Positions 1-8,487 are shown, numbered from the stretch's first letter. The stretch: 43,162 nt of DNA from Moorena sp. SIO3I8 (GCF_010692325.1 NZ_JAAHHW010000050.1:1-43162), one strand, 5' to 3'. Numbers and translations: made by a program. Notes: a model not told the origin generated them from the sequence alone.

Positions 1-104
1 GGGGAGATGGGGAGTGGGGGAGATGGGGAGATGGGGAGATGGGGAGATGGGGAGATGGGGAGATGGGGAGATGGGGAGATGGGGAGATGGGGAGATGGGG
101 GAGT
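1..104. repeat. 8-bp tandem repeat (ggggagat)n
   Basis: About a dozen near-perfect copies of ggggagat open the window. The reading frames through it give only low-complexity Gly/Trp/Met protein, so it is treated as non-coding. The reverse-complement motif recurs at about 42776-42813. Confidence 0.9.
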
Positions 105-172
105 GTGGGAAGAAAAAACGCCATATTATATAGAGTTTCTCATAGTTATGAGGCAAATTCAATTTTCGCAAC

Positions 173-259
173 CCCGACTCCCGATTCCCGACTCCCGACT
201 CCCGACTCCCGATTCCCGACTCCCGATTCCCGACTCCCGATTCCCGACTCCCGACTCCC
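173..259. repeat. 7-bp tandem repeat (gactccc/gattccc)n
   Basis: About twelve 7-nt units alternate between gactccc and gattccc just upstream of sfsA. This matches the short tandemly repeated repetitive (STRR) heptamers known from filamentous cyanobacteria. Confidence 0.9.
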
Positions 260-295
260 TTAACCAATTAACCATTAAAAACTAACAAATATAAC

Positions 296-1027
296 ATGAC
301 TAATGACAATAACTTGATTTACTCCTACCCACCCCTAAAAGCTGGAACTTTACTCAAACGCTACAAACGCTTTCTTGCGGATATTGAACTGCCATCAGGG
401 GAAATTATTACTGCTCACTGCGCCAATACTGGCCCAATGATCGGAGTTTCAACTATTGGCTCTCCTGTACAAGTGTCCCATAGTGATAACCCAAAGCGGA
501 AGTTACCATACACTTGGGAAATGATTCAGGTCAAGGACAATGAACCCACTTGGGTAGGGGTTAATACGGCTTTACCTAATCGAGTGATTAAGTTAGCGTT
601 GGAACAAAAACTGATTCCCGAATTAGCGGACAGCTACAGCGAAATTCGCCCTGAGGTGCGTTACGGAAAAGAACGGAAAAGCCGCGTGGATTTTTTACTG
701 ACTGGCTCAGAGCGCCCGATTTATTTAGAAGTGAAAAGTGCTACCTTAGCTGAAGAGAATCGTGCTTTATTCCCTGATACAGTTACTACTCGTGGACAAA
801 AACATCTGCAAGAACTGATGGCAGTACTTCCCGAAGCACGAGCCGTGATGCTTTATTTTATTAATCGTGCTGATTGTTTGCACTTTTCCCCTGGTGATAA
901 GTATGATCCAGACTATGGTAAACTCTTAAGAGAAGCAGTTAGCAATGGTTTGGAAGTGTTGCCTTGTCGCTTTGAAATTACCCCGTCAGGAGTTCGCTAT
1001 TTGGGGTTAGCAACCTTTGAGTGTTGA
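296..1027 (+). CDS. sfsA: SfsA family DNA/RNA nuclease-like protein
   Basis: SfsA (sugar fermentation stimulation protein A) family, 243 aa, about the usual family length. Residues 12-80 (LKAGTLLKRYKRFLADIEL onward, then CANTGPM) form the OB-fold-like N-terminal part. The second half has the PD-(D/E)xK-like nuclease pattern: Asp in SRVDFLL and EVK in IYLEVKSATL, followed by FPDTVTTRGQKHL. The E. coli protein was named for a maltose-metabolism phenotype and binds nucleic acid; its cellular role in cyanobacteria is unclear. The protein is soluble, with no signal peptide. No Shine-Dalgarno is evident before the ATG. The gene stands alone between a heptamer repeat and an IS630 element. Confidence 0.93.
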   Translation: MTNDNNLIYSYPPLKAGTLLKRYKRFLADIELPSGEIITAHCANTGPMIGVSTIGSPVQVSHSDNPKRKLPYTWEMIQVKDNEPTWVGVNTALPNRVIKLALEQKLIPELADSYSEIRPEVRYGKERKSRVDFLLTGSERPIYLEVKSATLAEENRALFPDTVTTRGQKHLQELMAVLPEARAVMLYFINRADCLHFSPGDKYDPDYGKLLREAVSNGLEVLPCRFEITPSGVRYLGLATFEC

Positions 1028-1196
1028 TGGTGTTAGTAGGTTATAGCAGTTCTCAATTATTATTTATTGGTAATGGGTAGTTTACAATTATCAATTCCCC
1101 ATTACCATAACCCAAAAATCCACAGACTCTTTGATAAGTGATTAACTGGATTTGATCTAATCTTTAATCAAATTAAACCTTAGGAAACTATGCCAG

Positions 1197-2226
1197 TATA
1201 GCGGTTTTTAAGCTAGTAAGGTACAATAATGATGATACATTCTAATAAAAAACCATGAAACCCTACTCCGTTGATCTTAGACAAAAAATTATTGATGTTT
1301 ATACTCAAGGTAATATCTCTCAACGTCAGCTTGCTAAACAGTTCAATGTTGCCTTAAGCTTTGTTCAAAAATTACTCAAACAGTATCGGGACACTGGAAA
1401 TATTGCCCCGAAAATTCGCACTCAACAAACTCCGACAAAACTTAAGCCAAAACAATTAACGATTCTCAAAAATCTGGTGACCATGACTAATGACGCTACT
1501 TTAGAAGAACTGCGGAACATGAAGCGCGAAAGAAACCGGAGTTTTCATTGGTATTTCCACAGTATATAGAATGCTAAAGCGTCTAAAAATAACCAGAAAA
1601 AAAAACACTGTACGCCACAAAAAAAGGCACAGATGAGGTACAAAAACAACGTTTACATTTCTGGGAAAAGGTTAGGGATATTAACGAAAAAGACCTGATT
1701 TTCCGTATTGGAATCCGGAGTGAATTTAGCAATGGTTCGTCTCTTTGCTCGCTCTGAACAGGGTCAACGTGCTTATGGTCAGCGCCCTTATAGGAAAGGT
1801 CAAAATCTTTCACTCATTAGTGCCATAAGTTGTGAATCTATCCTCGCCAGCACCTGTTTGTTGGGAAAAACTGATGCCATCACTTTTGAAGCTTTTATTT
1901 CTAAAAAATTAGTCCCTAAACTTTGGAGTGGAGCTTGTGTAATCATGGACAATTATTCAATTCATAAAGGAGATGAAACTAGAGATTTAATTGAAGCAAC
2001 GGGTGCTAAATTAATCTATCTTCCCACTTACTCCCCTGAATTTAACCCGATTGAACATTGTTGGTCAAATATCAAAAGTATTTTACGTAAAATTGGTGCA
2101 AAAAAGAACTTATCTTGATTTAGTAGAAGCTATTGAATTTGCTTTTAATCAAATCTCCCTTAAGGATATTCGTAATTGGTTTGCTCATTGTTGTTATTGT
2201 ACCTCATTAGACTAAAAACCGCTATA
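1197..2226 (+). mobile_element. IS630-family element, decayed, both inverted repeats present
   Basis: Terminal inverted repeats of 33 bp lie at 1197-1229 and 2194-2226 and agree at about 29 of 33 positions. Both begin TATAGCGGTTTTTA and end AGGTACAATAA. The ends are flanked by TA, the target of IS630/Tc1-mariner elements. The only gene inside is a frameshifted transposase, so the copy should not move on its own. The end sequence matches a MITE at 13751-13859 and a lone end before cobA. Confidence 0.88.
1255..2215 (+). pseudogene. IS630-family transposase, frameshifted
   Basis: Three reading-frame pieces make one transposase. Residues from 1255 (MKPYSVDLRQKIIDVYTQG, SQRQLAKQFNVALSFVQKLL) are the helix-turn-helix half and stop at 1569. 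The DDE half is open around 1708-2118, with IMDNYSIHK (second Asp) and YSPEFNPIEHCWSNIK (Glu). The tail (RTYLDLVEAIEFAFNQ) is in another frame and ends at 2215, inside the right inverted repeat. Between 1569 and 1708 the expected sequence (YRMLKRLKITRKKKT) is readable only after a shift. The usual first catalytic Asp (IDESG) reads as VLESG, so the active site is also damaged. Confidence 0.9.
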
Positions 2227-2264
2227 GCAAATTCAAAGGTTTTGAAGTGAATGCCTTGTTGGTT

Positions 2265-2298
2265 CTTCCGATCCTGTTATCCTAAATAGGATCGGAAG
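2265..2298. terminator. 11-bp stem hairpin between convergent IS630 element and dehydrogenase gene
   Basis: Perfect arms CTTCCGATCCT (2265-2275) and AGGATCGGAAG (2288-2298) enclose a 12-nt loop. It sits between the plus-strand transposase remnant and the 3' end of the minus-strand gene at 2312, so a bidirectional terminator is plausible. Neither side has a clear T-tract. Confidence 0.4.
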
Positions 2299-2311
2299 AG
2301 CGACTTGATCT

Positions 2312-3487
2312 TTAGGGCAATAATGTTACTGCCTCTCGGTCTGCATACCGTAGCATGGCTTCATAAGGAGTTAATCCTGAAGATGCTGATAATGCTTTAA
2401 TTTCAGTGACTAAAAACTTAACCACATCCCTGACGACTAGGTGAGCTAGAGGTTTATCGAAAGGAACACCTGCATTGCTTTGCCGCCAGAACCACTCTAC
2501 CCGAGAGGTTAACGCTCCTCCCAATGTCAAAACTTGACCAGGTAAGGCGAAAACGCCATGTTGCTGAACTCGCTGCATTAGTTCAGCACCTGCTTCACCT
2601 CCAGGAATTGCCATATTATGAGCCAGGAGTAAGGTTGTACCCCTGGGCATTGTCTCCCAAAAAGAGTTTTCCAATTCCTGTCCAACGGTAGTAGCAACAA
2701 TTAATCCTCCTCGCTCCAAACAATCTGTAGTGAAGGCTTTTTGCTTGGAGGGAAGCTTTAATAAGTTATCTGGAGGGACAATTCCACTATTAGGATCATC
2801 ATACACCAGATCACAAACAGCTACATTTTGGTATGTCTCTCGCAAAAAGTACTTCAAAACGTCAGAACCCATGGCTCCCACTGCCCCAATTAAGGTAACT
2901 CGGTCTTCTTTCTGTTGTTGGAAACCAAGGGTTTCAATCGCTGAAATAATACCTGTTGCTGAGTAGGAAGATTTACCACCACATCCTCCCTGATCACAAT
3001 TAATGCCGAGAGAATGAGGAGTAAATCGGTTCAAAGTATCCGCCAAACCAGCAAACCGACCAAAATCCGGAGTCAACTTGATCTTGCCTTGTTTTTGATT
3101 GAGGGATTCGCCAATGTGTTGAAAAATTGGTGAAATGGTAGAATCCCAATCTGGATGTTCTGGATTAACAAGGATGTCAGCAGTATCTTGGTGCTTGGGT
3201 CTGATTACGCAGCGAGCACCACCAACTTTGCTGTCCAAGAAACCTCCAGGAAGTCGATCGCTATAGTGGTTTAAAACACCTTTGCTTAATGCTGCATTGA
3301 TCAGTTGATTTTTCAGGGCACTTTCAGACCACATCAATCGCTCGCAGATTTGCTTAGCTTCTGACTCCTGAGTATCAGGAGTTACCATTCGCGTTCCCCC
3401 ATAAGAGTAGTTTACGGTTGGATTATTATCATTTGCGATAAAGATTTCAGCCAAATCATGATCTAACTTTTCGATTGTATTCGCCAT
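2312..3487 (-). CDS. Divergent Glu/Leu/Phe/Val dehydrogenase-like NAD(P)-binding protein
   Basis: A 391-aa protein whose layout resembles amino-acid dehydrogenases of the Glu/Leu/Phe/Val family. It has an N-terminal substrate-type domain (SKVGGARCVIRP), a linker GRFAGLADTLNRFTPHSLG, then a Rossmann domain at about 190-330 with VTLIGAVGAMGSDV as the dinucleotide loop and VAVCDL at the end of the second strand. The classical catalytic lysine motif (GGGKA) is not seen, and GINCDQGGCGGKSSYSATG replaces the usual hinge, so substrate and activity are open. The start at ATG 3487 is chosen because AAGGAG lies 12-13 nt upstream; an earlier in-frame ATG at 3523 would translate that site. The protein is soluble and the gene is probably monocistronic. 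Confidence 0.6.
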   Translation of the reverse strand: MANTIEKLDHDLAEIFIANDNNPTVNYSYGGTRMVTPDTQESEAKQICERLMWSESALKNQLINAALSKGVLNHYSDRLPGGFLDSKVGGARCVIRPKHQDTADILVNPEHPDWDSTISPIFQHIGESLNQKQGKIKLTPDFGRFAGLADTLNRFTPHSLGINCDQGGCGGKSSYSATGIISAIETLGFQQQKEDRVTLIGAVGAMGSDVLKYFLRETYQNVAVCDLVYDDPNSGIVPPDNLLKLPSKQKAFTTDCLERGGLIVATTVGQELENSFWETMPRGTTLLLAHNMAIPGGEAGAELMQRVQQHGVFALPGQVLTLGGALTSRVEWFWRQSNAGVPFDKPLAHLVVRDVVKFLVTEIKALSASSGLTPYEAMLRYADREAVTLLP

Positions 3488-3681
3488 TATTTGTTGATTG
3501 CTCCTTTTAAAGTTCAAACCCAACGATATAAGTCCAAAAAAGACTCAGTAACCCCTCACTATCCAACTAGTTTATAGTAAAAAAAAATCTGGATAGGGTG
3601 TTACAGGCATAAACAAGCCTTAAATATACTCTAAGACGGGTTGGCTATCTTCTCCATAACAACTGCTTCAAAGTCTTGTAT

Positions 3682-4125
3682 TTATGTAAAAGGCTTGAAC
3701 ATTTGCTCGGGGTTCTTAAAAGCCTTAAATTCCAGAACATTTCCACAAGGATCGTGAAAATAAATCGTTCCTTGTTCTCCATTTTTGCCGACAAAACGTA
3801 CTCGCGGACCAATTGTAAATTCGATGCCTTTTTCCTTTAAACGTTCAACTAAGCTTTCCCATTCTTCCCATTCTAAAATTATGCCAAAATGACGAACAGG
3901 GATGTTTAAAGGAGTTTGATCTCGATCAACGTGGTTGCTAGGTATATCTCGCGTTGCCTCCTGGGGTTGTAAATAGGCTGAAACGGAATTACCATAGAGG
4001 TTAAAATCAACCCATAAATCTGTACTACGTCCTTCTTTACAGCCAATCACACCACAATAAAATTGGCGTGTTTCTTCGAGATCGGCAACAGGAAAAGCTA
4101 AATGAAAAGGTTTAGATCCGGTCAT
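3682..4125 (-). CDS. VOC superfamily (glyoxalase/dioxygenase fold) protein
   Basis: A 147-aa single-module vicinal-oxygen-chelate protein, cytoplasmic. Two beta-alpha-beta-beta-beta halves are visible: FHLAFPVADLEETRQFYCGVIG near residue 7 and VRHFGIILEWEEWESLVERLKEKG near 77. It ends with the typical YFHDPCGNVLEFKAF. Candidate metal ligands are His8, the His in VRHFG and the Glu in NVLEF. The family covers glyoxalase I, ring-cleaving dioxygenases and antibiotic-binding proteins, and the sequence alone does not say which. It is transcribed away from the methyltransferase at 4464 across a 338-bp spacer. No strong Shine-Dalgarno is seen. Confidence 0.8.
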   Translation of the reverse strand: MTGSKPFHLAFPVADLEETRQFYCGVIGCKEGRSTDLWVDFNLYGNSVSAYLQPQEATRDIPSNHVDRDQTPLNIPVRHFGIILEWEEWESLVERLKEKGIEFTIGPRVRFVGKNGEQGTIYFHDPCGNVLEFKAFKNPEQMFKPFT

Positions 4126-4269
4126 ACAGAACTGAGTATTAGATTTAGACTGTGATTTTATTTTATTAATTAAATCACTTATATCATTAAACAGCTTTTT
4201 TTTTATTTCCTCATTATCTTAACGAAAACTTTATTTTTTTTACTTTTCTTAATTATTCAGGTTGTGGGG

Positions 4270-4299
4270 TTGACAAAAGGGTAAAAATGAGCATAGTAA
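4270..4299 (+). promoter_or_regulatory. Candidate sigma70-type promoter for the methyltransferase gene
   Basis: TTGACA (4270-4275) and TAGTAA (4294-4299) are separated by 18 nt in the spacer between the divergent VOC and methyltransferase genes, about 165 nt before the ATG at 4464. The remainder of the 4126-4463 spacer is AT-rich with no other feature seen. Confidence 0.4.
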
Positions 4300-4463
4300 T
4301 CCCTGAAGGCGTGACATGAGCCCCCTCAGATACCTGATCAACTAATGTCTATAGTGGAAGATTGTCTGCCGTTTTATGAGAAATTCTATCAAGAGGTATA
4401 ATTTTGCCTGCCAAGTTAACTAGCTCTGACAATAACGTGCATGTAGATTTAGGAGAAGTATAA

Positions 4464-5450
4464 ATGAAGGACAGCATCGACAATATATGTTTTAGCTTCT
4501 GGAACTCTGCGGTTCTCAGAGCGGCCATAAAACTTGGAATATTTCCTTTACTGGAACAACCTATTTCTGCCCGAGAAGTCTCCGATCACCTCAAAGCTAA
4601 TCCTGGTTTTGTCGAAGCTTTTCTTGAATCCTGTGCTGGATTAGGTCTGCTGGAAAAAGAAGAGGGTAATTTTAAAAACTCTCAAGTCGCTTCTAAATTT
4701 TTAATACCAGACAAGCCAGAGTATCAAGGTGATTACATCGTCCATATTACCAATTTCTGGTACACTTGGGGCAATCTAGACCAGCTGATCCGTGAAGGTA
4801 GACCAGATTTTCCCTTTGAGAATGGTTTTGTTGATGCTGCTACCTATTGGACAAGCTATATCAAAGGTCGGCATAACCTAGCTATGGCAGGACAAGGAGC
4901 AGTGCTGGCTGAATATACTAACCTGAACAATAGGCGTAAAATGCTGGATTTAGGGGGAGGCTCTGGAAGCTACAGCATTGCTCTTTGTAATGCTAATCCT
5001 AATTTAACAGCTGTAGTTGTCGATCTCAAAGAACCTTTAGAAATCGCCCTCAGCCTCTTGAAGCAATACAATCTCGAAGAGCGAATTACCCTATGGTCGG
5101 CGGATTTTCATACCACTGAGTTTGATCAGGACTATGATGTCGTTCTGCTTTCTGCAGTCTTGCGTCATATATCTCCGGAGCAATGTCTGAGGCTATTGTC
5201 CAAAGCTTACGATGCTCTATTGCCAGGTGGATTGCTGATCGTGCAGGAGTTTATAAATCCAGAAGATAATCCTAAGCAGTCATTGCGCAGTACAATGATG
5301 GAACTGTACTTAATGATTGGCTTTCATTCCGAATCGGGCAATCGCTCTAAAGAAGAAATTGCCCTATGGCTCGAAAAGACAGGATTTAAAAATATTAAGG
5401 TTATTCCTTTGCCTACACAAACAACTCTCATCCTTGGGGAAAAGCCATAA
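4464..5450 (+). CDS. SAM-dependent O-methyltransferase-like protein (methyltransferase_2 type)
   Basis: A 328-aa class I methyltransferase with the two-domain layout of caffeate/acetylserotonin/hydroxyneurosporene O-methyltransferases. Residues about 8-80 form a winged-helix dimerisation domain (AAIKLGIFPLLEQPISAREV, LESCAGLGLLEKE). The SAM domain starts near 160 with motif I LDLGGGSGSYSIAL, then VVVDLKEPLEIA, the acidic DVVLLSAVLRHI and post-motif LLPGGLLIVQEF. In place of the catalytic His-Asp pair of plant enzymes it has LRHISPEQC, so the substrate cannot be told. AGGAG lies 8 nt before the ATG. Similar enzymes occur in secondary-metabolite clusters, but no such cluster is here. Confidence 0.82.
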   Translation: MKDSIDNICFSFWNSAVLRAAIKLGIFPLLEQPISAREVSDHLKANPGFVEAFLESCAGLGLLEKEEGNFKNSQVASKFLIPDKPEYQGDYIVHITNFWYTWGNLDQLIREGRPDFPFENGFVDAATYWTSYIKGRHNLAMAGQGAVLAEYTNLNNRRKMLDLGGGSGSYSIALCNANPNLTAVVVDLKEPLEIALSLLKQYNLEERITLWSADFHTTEFDQDYDVVLLSAVLRHISPEQCLRLLSKAYDALLPGGLLIVQEFINPEDNPKQSLRSTMMELYLMIGFHSESGNRSKEEIALWLEKTGFKNIKVIPLPTQTTLILGEKP

Positions 5451-5735
5451 TATAAAGTCTGCTTGAATACCCATAATTAAGGAGAGGGTGGGACCCACCC
5501 CTAACCCCTCCCAGGAGGGGAATGTGGGGAGATGGGGAGATAGGGAGCGGTGCGACCCGTGGCGAATTTAATTCGCCTACGGAAAGCGCACCGAGGGAGA
5601 TTTTTATTATTAAGGGTAATTATTCTGAGATGATATAAAACTCCTATTTCTGGCAAATAAGGCTGTTTAGTAGGGATTGAAACAGGCAAGATGCCTGTTC
5701 CACGCCTGATGCCTGTTCCACCAATCAGATGCACC
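5451..5735. repeat. Repeat-filled spacer including a dispersed palindromic element (5549-5592)
   Basis: The spacer holds a G-rich inverted repeat at about 5484-5522 (CACCCCTAACCCCTCCC region), a short ggggagat stretch, and a 44-bp element. The element starts GGTGCGACCCGTGGCG and ends GGAAAGCGCACC. It recurs in slightly altered form at 8151-8195. The motif gatgcctgttccac is repeated near 5690-5720. No gene is supported. Confidence 0.75.
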
Positions 5736-6590
5736 CTATGTCTTTCCCCCTCTCTCAGTCTCCCATGCTACAATCGCCTCAGTTAAACCTTCTAAAGTAT
5801 ATTCAACTGCTTCTACATCTACTCTGCCTAACAATTGGCGACAGCTTTCGGATGTTTGGGGACCAATGGAAGCGATACAGACATTTTCTAAAAGGTAATC
5901 AAGAGTTTTTAAGGGTGCAGATTGTTCGCGGTCGGCATTAGAGTAGGGTTGGTTAGTGTCCGTTGAAGCGTTAAAGGATTGGTTGAGAAGTTTGTAAAAA
6001 TTATTCACGGTTTTAGAACTAGCAAACGTAACAATATCTATTGCTCTCTGTTGCCAAGCATCTAAAATAGCAGGAGCCATGTAATCTGGACAACCAGACT
6101 CATAGGCAGCAACTTCTACCACTTGAGCACCTTTTTCCGTTAGTTCTTTTACTAACACCTCTCGCCCACCGGTTTCGACTCGGGGGAAAAGCACTTGTTT
6201 GTTAGTTAAAGACTCTGGAAAATGTTCCACCAAAGAATCAGCTACAAAGTTTGGTGGGATAAAGTCGGGTTGTAAATTGTGTTGTTTCAGACTGGCAGCA
6301 GTTTTCTTACCCACCACAGCAATCTTAATCCCGACTAAAGCACGGGCATCTTTACCATTATTCAATAATCGTTTAAAAAAGTAATCCACCCCATTGCTAG
6401 AGGTGAGAATCAACCAATCGAAGTTAGCGAGATTAGCGATCGCATAATCTAATCCAGCCCAACTAGAAGGAGGAGTAATCACCAAGGTGGGCATTTCGAT
6501 AATAGTCGCTCCTTCTTGTTCCAGGAGCTGGTTAAATTTTTGGGATTGACTAGCGGAACGGGTAACTAAGACAGTTTTTCCAGTAAGCAC
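5736..6590 (-). CDS. hemD: Uroporphyrinogen-III synthase
   Basis: HemD closes hydroxymethylbilane to uroporphyrinogen III with inversion of ring D, a shared step of haem, chlorophyll, phycobilin and cobalamin/sirohaem synthesis; cytosolic. The 284 aa show the family's weakly conserved landmarks: TGKTVLVTRSASQSQKFNQL at the N-terminus, WLILTSSNGVDYFF near 58-72, VGKKTAASLKQH near 95, KQVLFPRVETGGREVLVKEL near 133, IVTFASSKTVNNFYKLL near 187 and CIASIGPQTSESC near 238. The start is GTG at 6590 and no Shine-Dalgarno is visible, because the upstream DNA is a repeat array. The gene lies downstream of cobA on the same strand, about 700 bp away. Cyanobacterial homologues are often adjacent to cobA, so these were probably one unit. 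Confidence 0.93.
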   Translation of the reverse strand: MLTGKTVLVTRSASQSQKFNQLLEQEGATIIEMPTLVITPPSSWAGLDYAIANLANFDWLILTSSNGVDYFFKRLLNNGKDARALVGIKIAVVGKKTAASLKQHNLQPDFIPPNFVADSLVEHFPESLTNKQVLFPRVETGGREVLVKELTEKGAQVVEVAAYESGCPDYMAPAILDAWQQRAIDIVTFASSKTVNNFYKLLNQSFNASTDTNQPYSNADREQSAPLKTLDYLLENVCIASIGPQTSESCRQLLGRVDVEAVEYTLEGLTEAIVAWETERGGKT

Positions 6591-6599
6591 TTTGGTAGT

Positions 6600-7010
6600 T
6601 TTGGTTGAAGGTTTAAGGTTTGTGGGAGTTGAAGGTTTGTGGGAGTTGAAGGTTTGTGGGAGTTGTTCGCCTTTGGCGTTCGGTGAAGGGTAGGTTTAAG
6701 GTTTGTTGGAGTTGTTCGCCTTTGGCGTTCGGTGAAGGGTAGGTTTAAGGTTGGTGGGAGTTGAAGGTTTGTGGGAGTTGAAGGTTTGTGGGAGTTGAAG
6801 GTTGGTGGGAGTTGAAGGTTTAAGGTTTGTGGGAGTTGTTCGCCTTTGGCGTTCGGTGAAGGGTAGGTTTAAGGTTTGTGGGAGTTGAAGGTTGGTGGGA
6901 GTTGTTCGCCTTTGGCGTTCGGTGAAGGGTAGGTTTAAGGTTGGTGGGAGTTGAAGGTTTGTTTCGGTTGTTCGCCTTTGGCGTTCGGTGAAGGGTAGGT
7001 TTAAGCTGGT
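6600..7010. repeat. Complex repeat array (ggagttgaaggtttg / ttcgcctttggcgttcggtg units)
   Basis: Two unit types are mixed. One is a short run of the gtgggagttgaaggttt kind. The other is a longer unit beginning ttcgcctttggcgttcggtg and ending gggtaggttta, at about 6666, 6715, 6839, 6905 and 6971. One minus-strand frame stays open through it, but the protein would be pure repeat. It abuts the hemD start. Confidence 0.85.
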
Positions 7011-7036
7011 CTTGATAACCTTGGCCTTTCGGCCAA

Positions 7037-7302
7037 GCTTCAACTGGCTAACCTTCAACTGGCTAACCTTCAACTGGCTAACCTTCAACTGGCTAACCTT
7101 CAACTGGCTAACCTTCAACTGGCTAACCTTCAACTGGCTAACCTTCAACTGGCTAACCTTCAACTGGCTAACCTTCAACTGGCCAACCTTCAACTGGCCA
7201 ACCTTCAACTGGCTAACCTTCAACTGGCCAACCTTCAACTTGCTAACCTTCAACTTGCTAACCTTCAACTTGCTAACCTTCAACTTGCTAACCTTCAACT
7301 TG
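7037..7302. repeat. 15-bp tandem repeat, about 18 copies
   Basis: Units of aaccttcaactggct, with ggcca and tgcta variants towards the cobA side, run head to tail without spacers. A 7-bp palindrome (CTTGGCC/GGCCAAG) precedes them at about 7019-7036. Because 15 is a multiple of three the minus strand stays open as KVSQL-type pentapeptides; this is read as a by-product of the period. The cobA stop codon lies inside the first unit. Confidence 0.92.
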
Positions 7303-8034
7303 ATCAGCTAATCCCATAGATGCCCTTAACCCCACTACTTCACCAACTACAATTACCACAGGTGAGAGGGAGATACCAAGGGTTTGGTTTACAATAGTGC
7401 TTAAAGTACCCAGCCAAACCTGTTGCTGGGGGCGTCCACCATTCCGAATCAGAGCAATGGGGGTCTGATGCGATCGCCCATTGCGTTGTAGCTGCTGGAC
7501 AATTTCCCCCAGATGACGTCCTCCCATTAAAATCGCCAGGGTGTCGATTCTTGCTAGTGCTTCCCAATCTAGTTGCTCTGGCTGATGAGCAGTGACAACA
7601 GCAAAGCATTTGCTCAAAAGGGAGTCTGTTAAAGGAATTCCCGCTAGTAAGGGAGCTGCTAGGGCTGAGGAAATGCCTGGTATCACTTCAAACTGACACT
7701 CAGCAGCAATCAATGCCTGAATTTCTGAGCTAGAGCGCCCGAAAATAAACGGGTCACCACTTTTTAGCCTGACGACTTGCTTGCCTTGTCGGCATTGGTC
7801 TACTAGCAGTTGGTTAATCCTAGCTTGGGGTGTAGAAGGGCGTCCACCCCGTTTCCCTACATCGAAGAGTTGACAATCACAGGGCACCAGTTGCAATAAA
7901 AGGGAATCTACCAAAGCATCATAGACCAACACTTCAGCTTCAGTCAGTAGTTGTTGCCCCCTTACGGTTAAGTAGTTAACATCTCCTGGACCAGCACCTA
8001 CGATGTAAATTTTTCCCTTTTTGTGATTAGTCAT
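7288..8034 (-). CDS. cobA: Uroporphyrinogen-III C-methyltransferase
   Basis: SUMT adds two methyl groups from SAM to uroporphyrinogen III, giving precorrin-2 for sirohaem and cobalamin; cytosolic. The tetrapyrrole methylase signatures are present: IYIVGAGPGDVNYLTVRG at the N-terminus, VLVYDALVD, DVGKRGGRPSTPQ, the hallmark VVRLKSGDPFIFGRSSSE, and VIPGISSALAAPLLAGIPLT. At 248 aa from ATG 8034 the length is normal; an in-frame ATG at 8067 would add 11 residues encoded by an IS630-type end, so it is rejected. The C-terminus GLADQVEG ends at a TAG provided by the 15-bp repeat, so the last residues are probably not ancestral. No Shine-Dalgarno is seen. Confidence 0.95.
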   Translation of the reverse strand: MTNHKKGKIYIVGAGPGDVNYLTVRGQQLLTEAEVLVYDALVDSLLLQLVPCDCQLFDVGKRGGRPSTPQARINQLLVDQCRQGKQVVRLKSGDPFIFGRSSSEIQALIAAECQFEVIPGISSALAAPLLAGIPLTDSLLSKCFAVVTAHQPEQLDWEALARIDTLAILMGGRHLGEIVQQLQRNGRSHQTPIALIRNGGRPQQQVWLGTLSTIVNQTLGISLSPVVIVVGEVVGLRASMGLADQVEG

Positions 8035-8036
8035 TA

Positions 8037-8068
8037 TATAGCGGTTTGCAATTGCTGTTAGGTACAAA
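8037..8068. repeat. Lone IS630-type inverted-repeat end next to the cobA start codon
   Basis: TATAGCGGTTT and, 13 nt later, AGGTACAA match the ends of the IS630 element at 1197-2226, with one extra base in the spacer. It begins 2 bp upstream of the cobA ATG. No partner end was found nearby. Confidence 0.55.
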
Positions 8069-8487
8069 GTTCTGGGTTTTTAGGGAGCAGGGAGCAGGGA
8101 GCAGGGAGCAGAGAAGAGGTAATAGGGAATAGCGATGCGCTGCATCAAGAGGTGCGACCCGTGGCGAATTTAATTCTTAATGCGGAAAGCGCACCTAACA
8201 GGGAATCAATGTCAAAGAATAGTGTAGCTCATAACTGCGATAAACGCTAAGCGCGTTTGTATTTGAGATGTAAATCTAGGAATTTTTTTTATTGTCCAAT
8301 AAAACTCCGGATCTCTTTGCGAGCCTGGGAGCAGGGCTGTTTCTTGCGTCGCACCTAAAAACTCTTAAAATCATTCCATTATTAAACAACGCCAAAATTT
8401 TTGTTGAGCGGTGGCACAGTACATTAAAACGAAGCACCATGTCTCTCGCCCATCCGCTCCACTGAAGTGTTAGCTTGCTTCTGAAAG
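8069..8487. repeat. Gene-free spacer with 7-bp repeats and a second palindromic element copy
   Basis: It contains gggagca heptamers at about 8080-8107 and a copy of the 5549-5592 palindromic element at 8151-8195 (same arms, changed centre). The motif 'attgtccaataaaactccggat' type near 8290-8312 also appears, varied, at about 33402-33425. No coding sequence is supported. Confidence 0.7.

Noticed and set aside
7-285. Open frame of about 92 codons at the window start
   Set aside because: It is made of ggggagat and gactccc repeats and carries no protein-like pattern.
5501-5734. 77-codon minus-strand frame
   Set aside because: It lies in a spacer of dispersed palindromes and repeats; the peptide shows no fold-like pattern.
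6696-7298. 200-codon minus-strand frame of KVSQL-type repeats
   Set aside because: The 15-bp period keeps frames open on both strands. There is no start context, and the sequence is only repeat units.
7037-7302. Possible CRISPR array
   Set aside because: Units are 15 bp and contiguous, with no unique spacers and no cas genes in the window.
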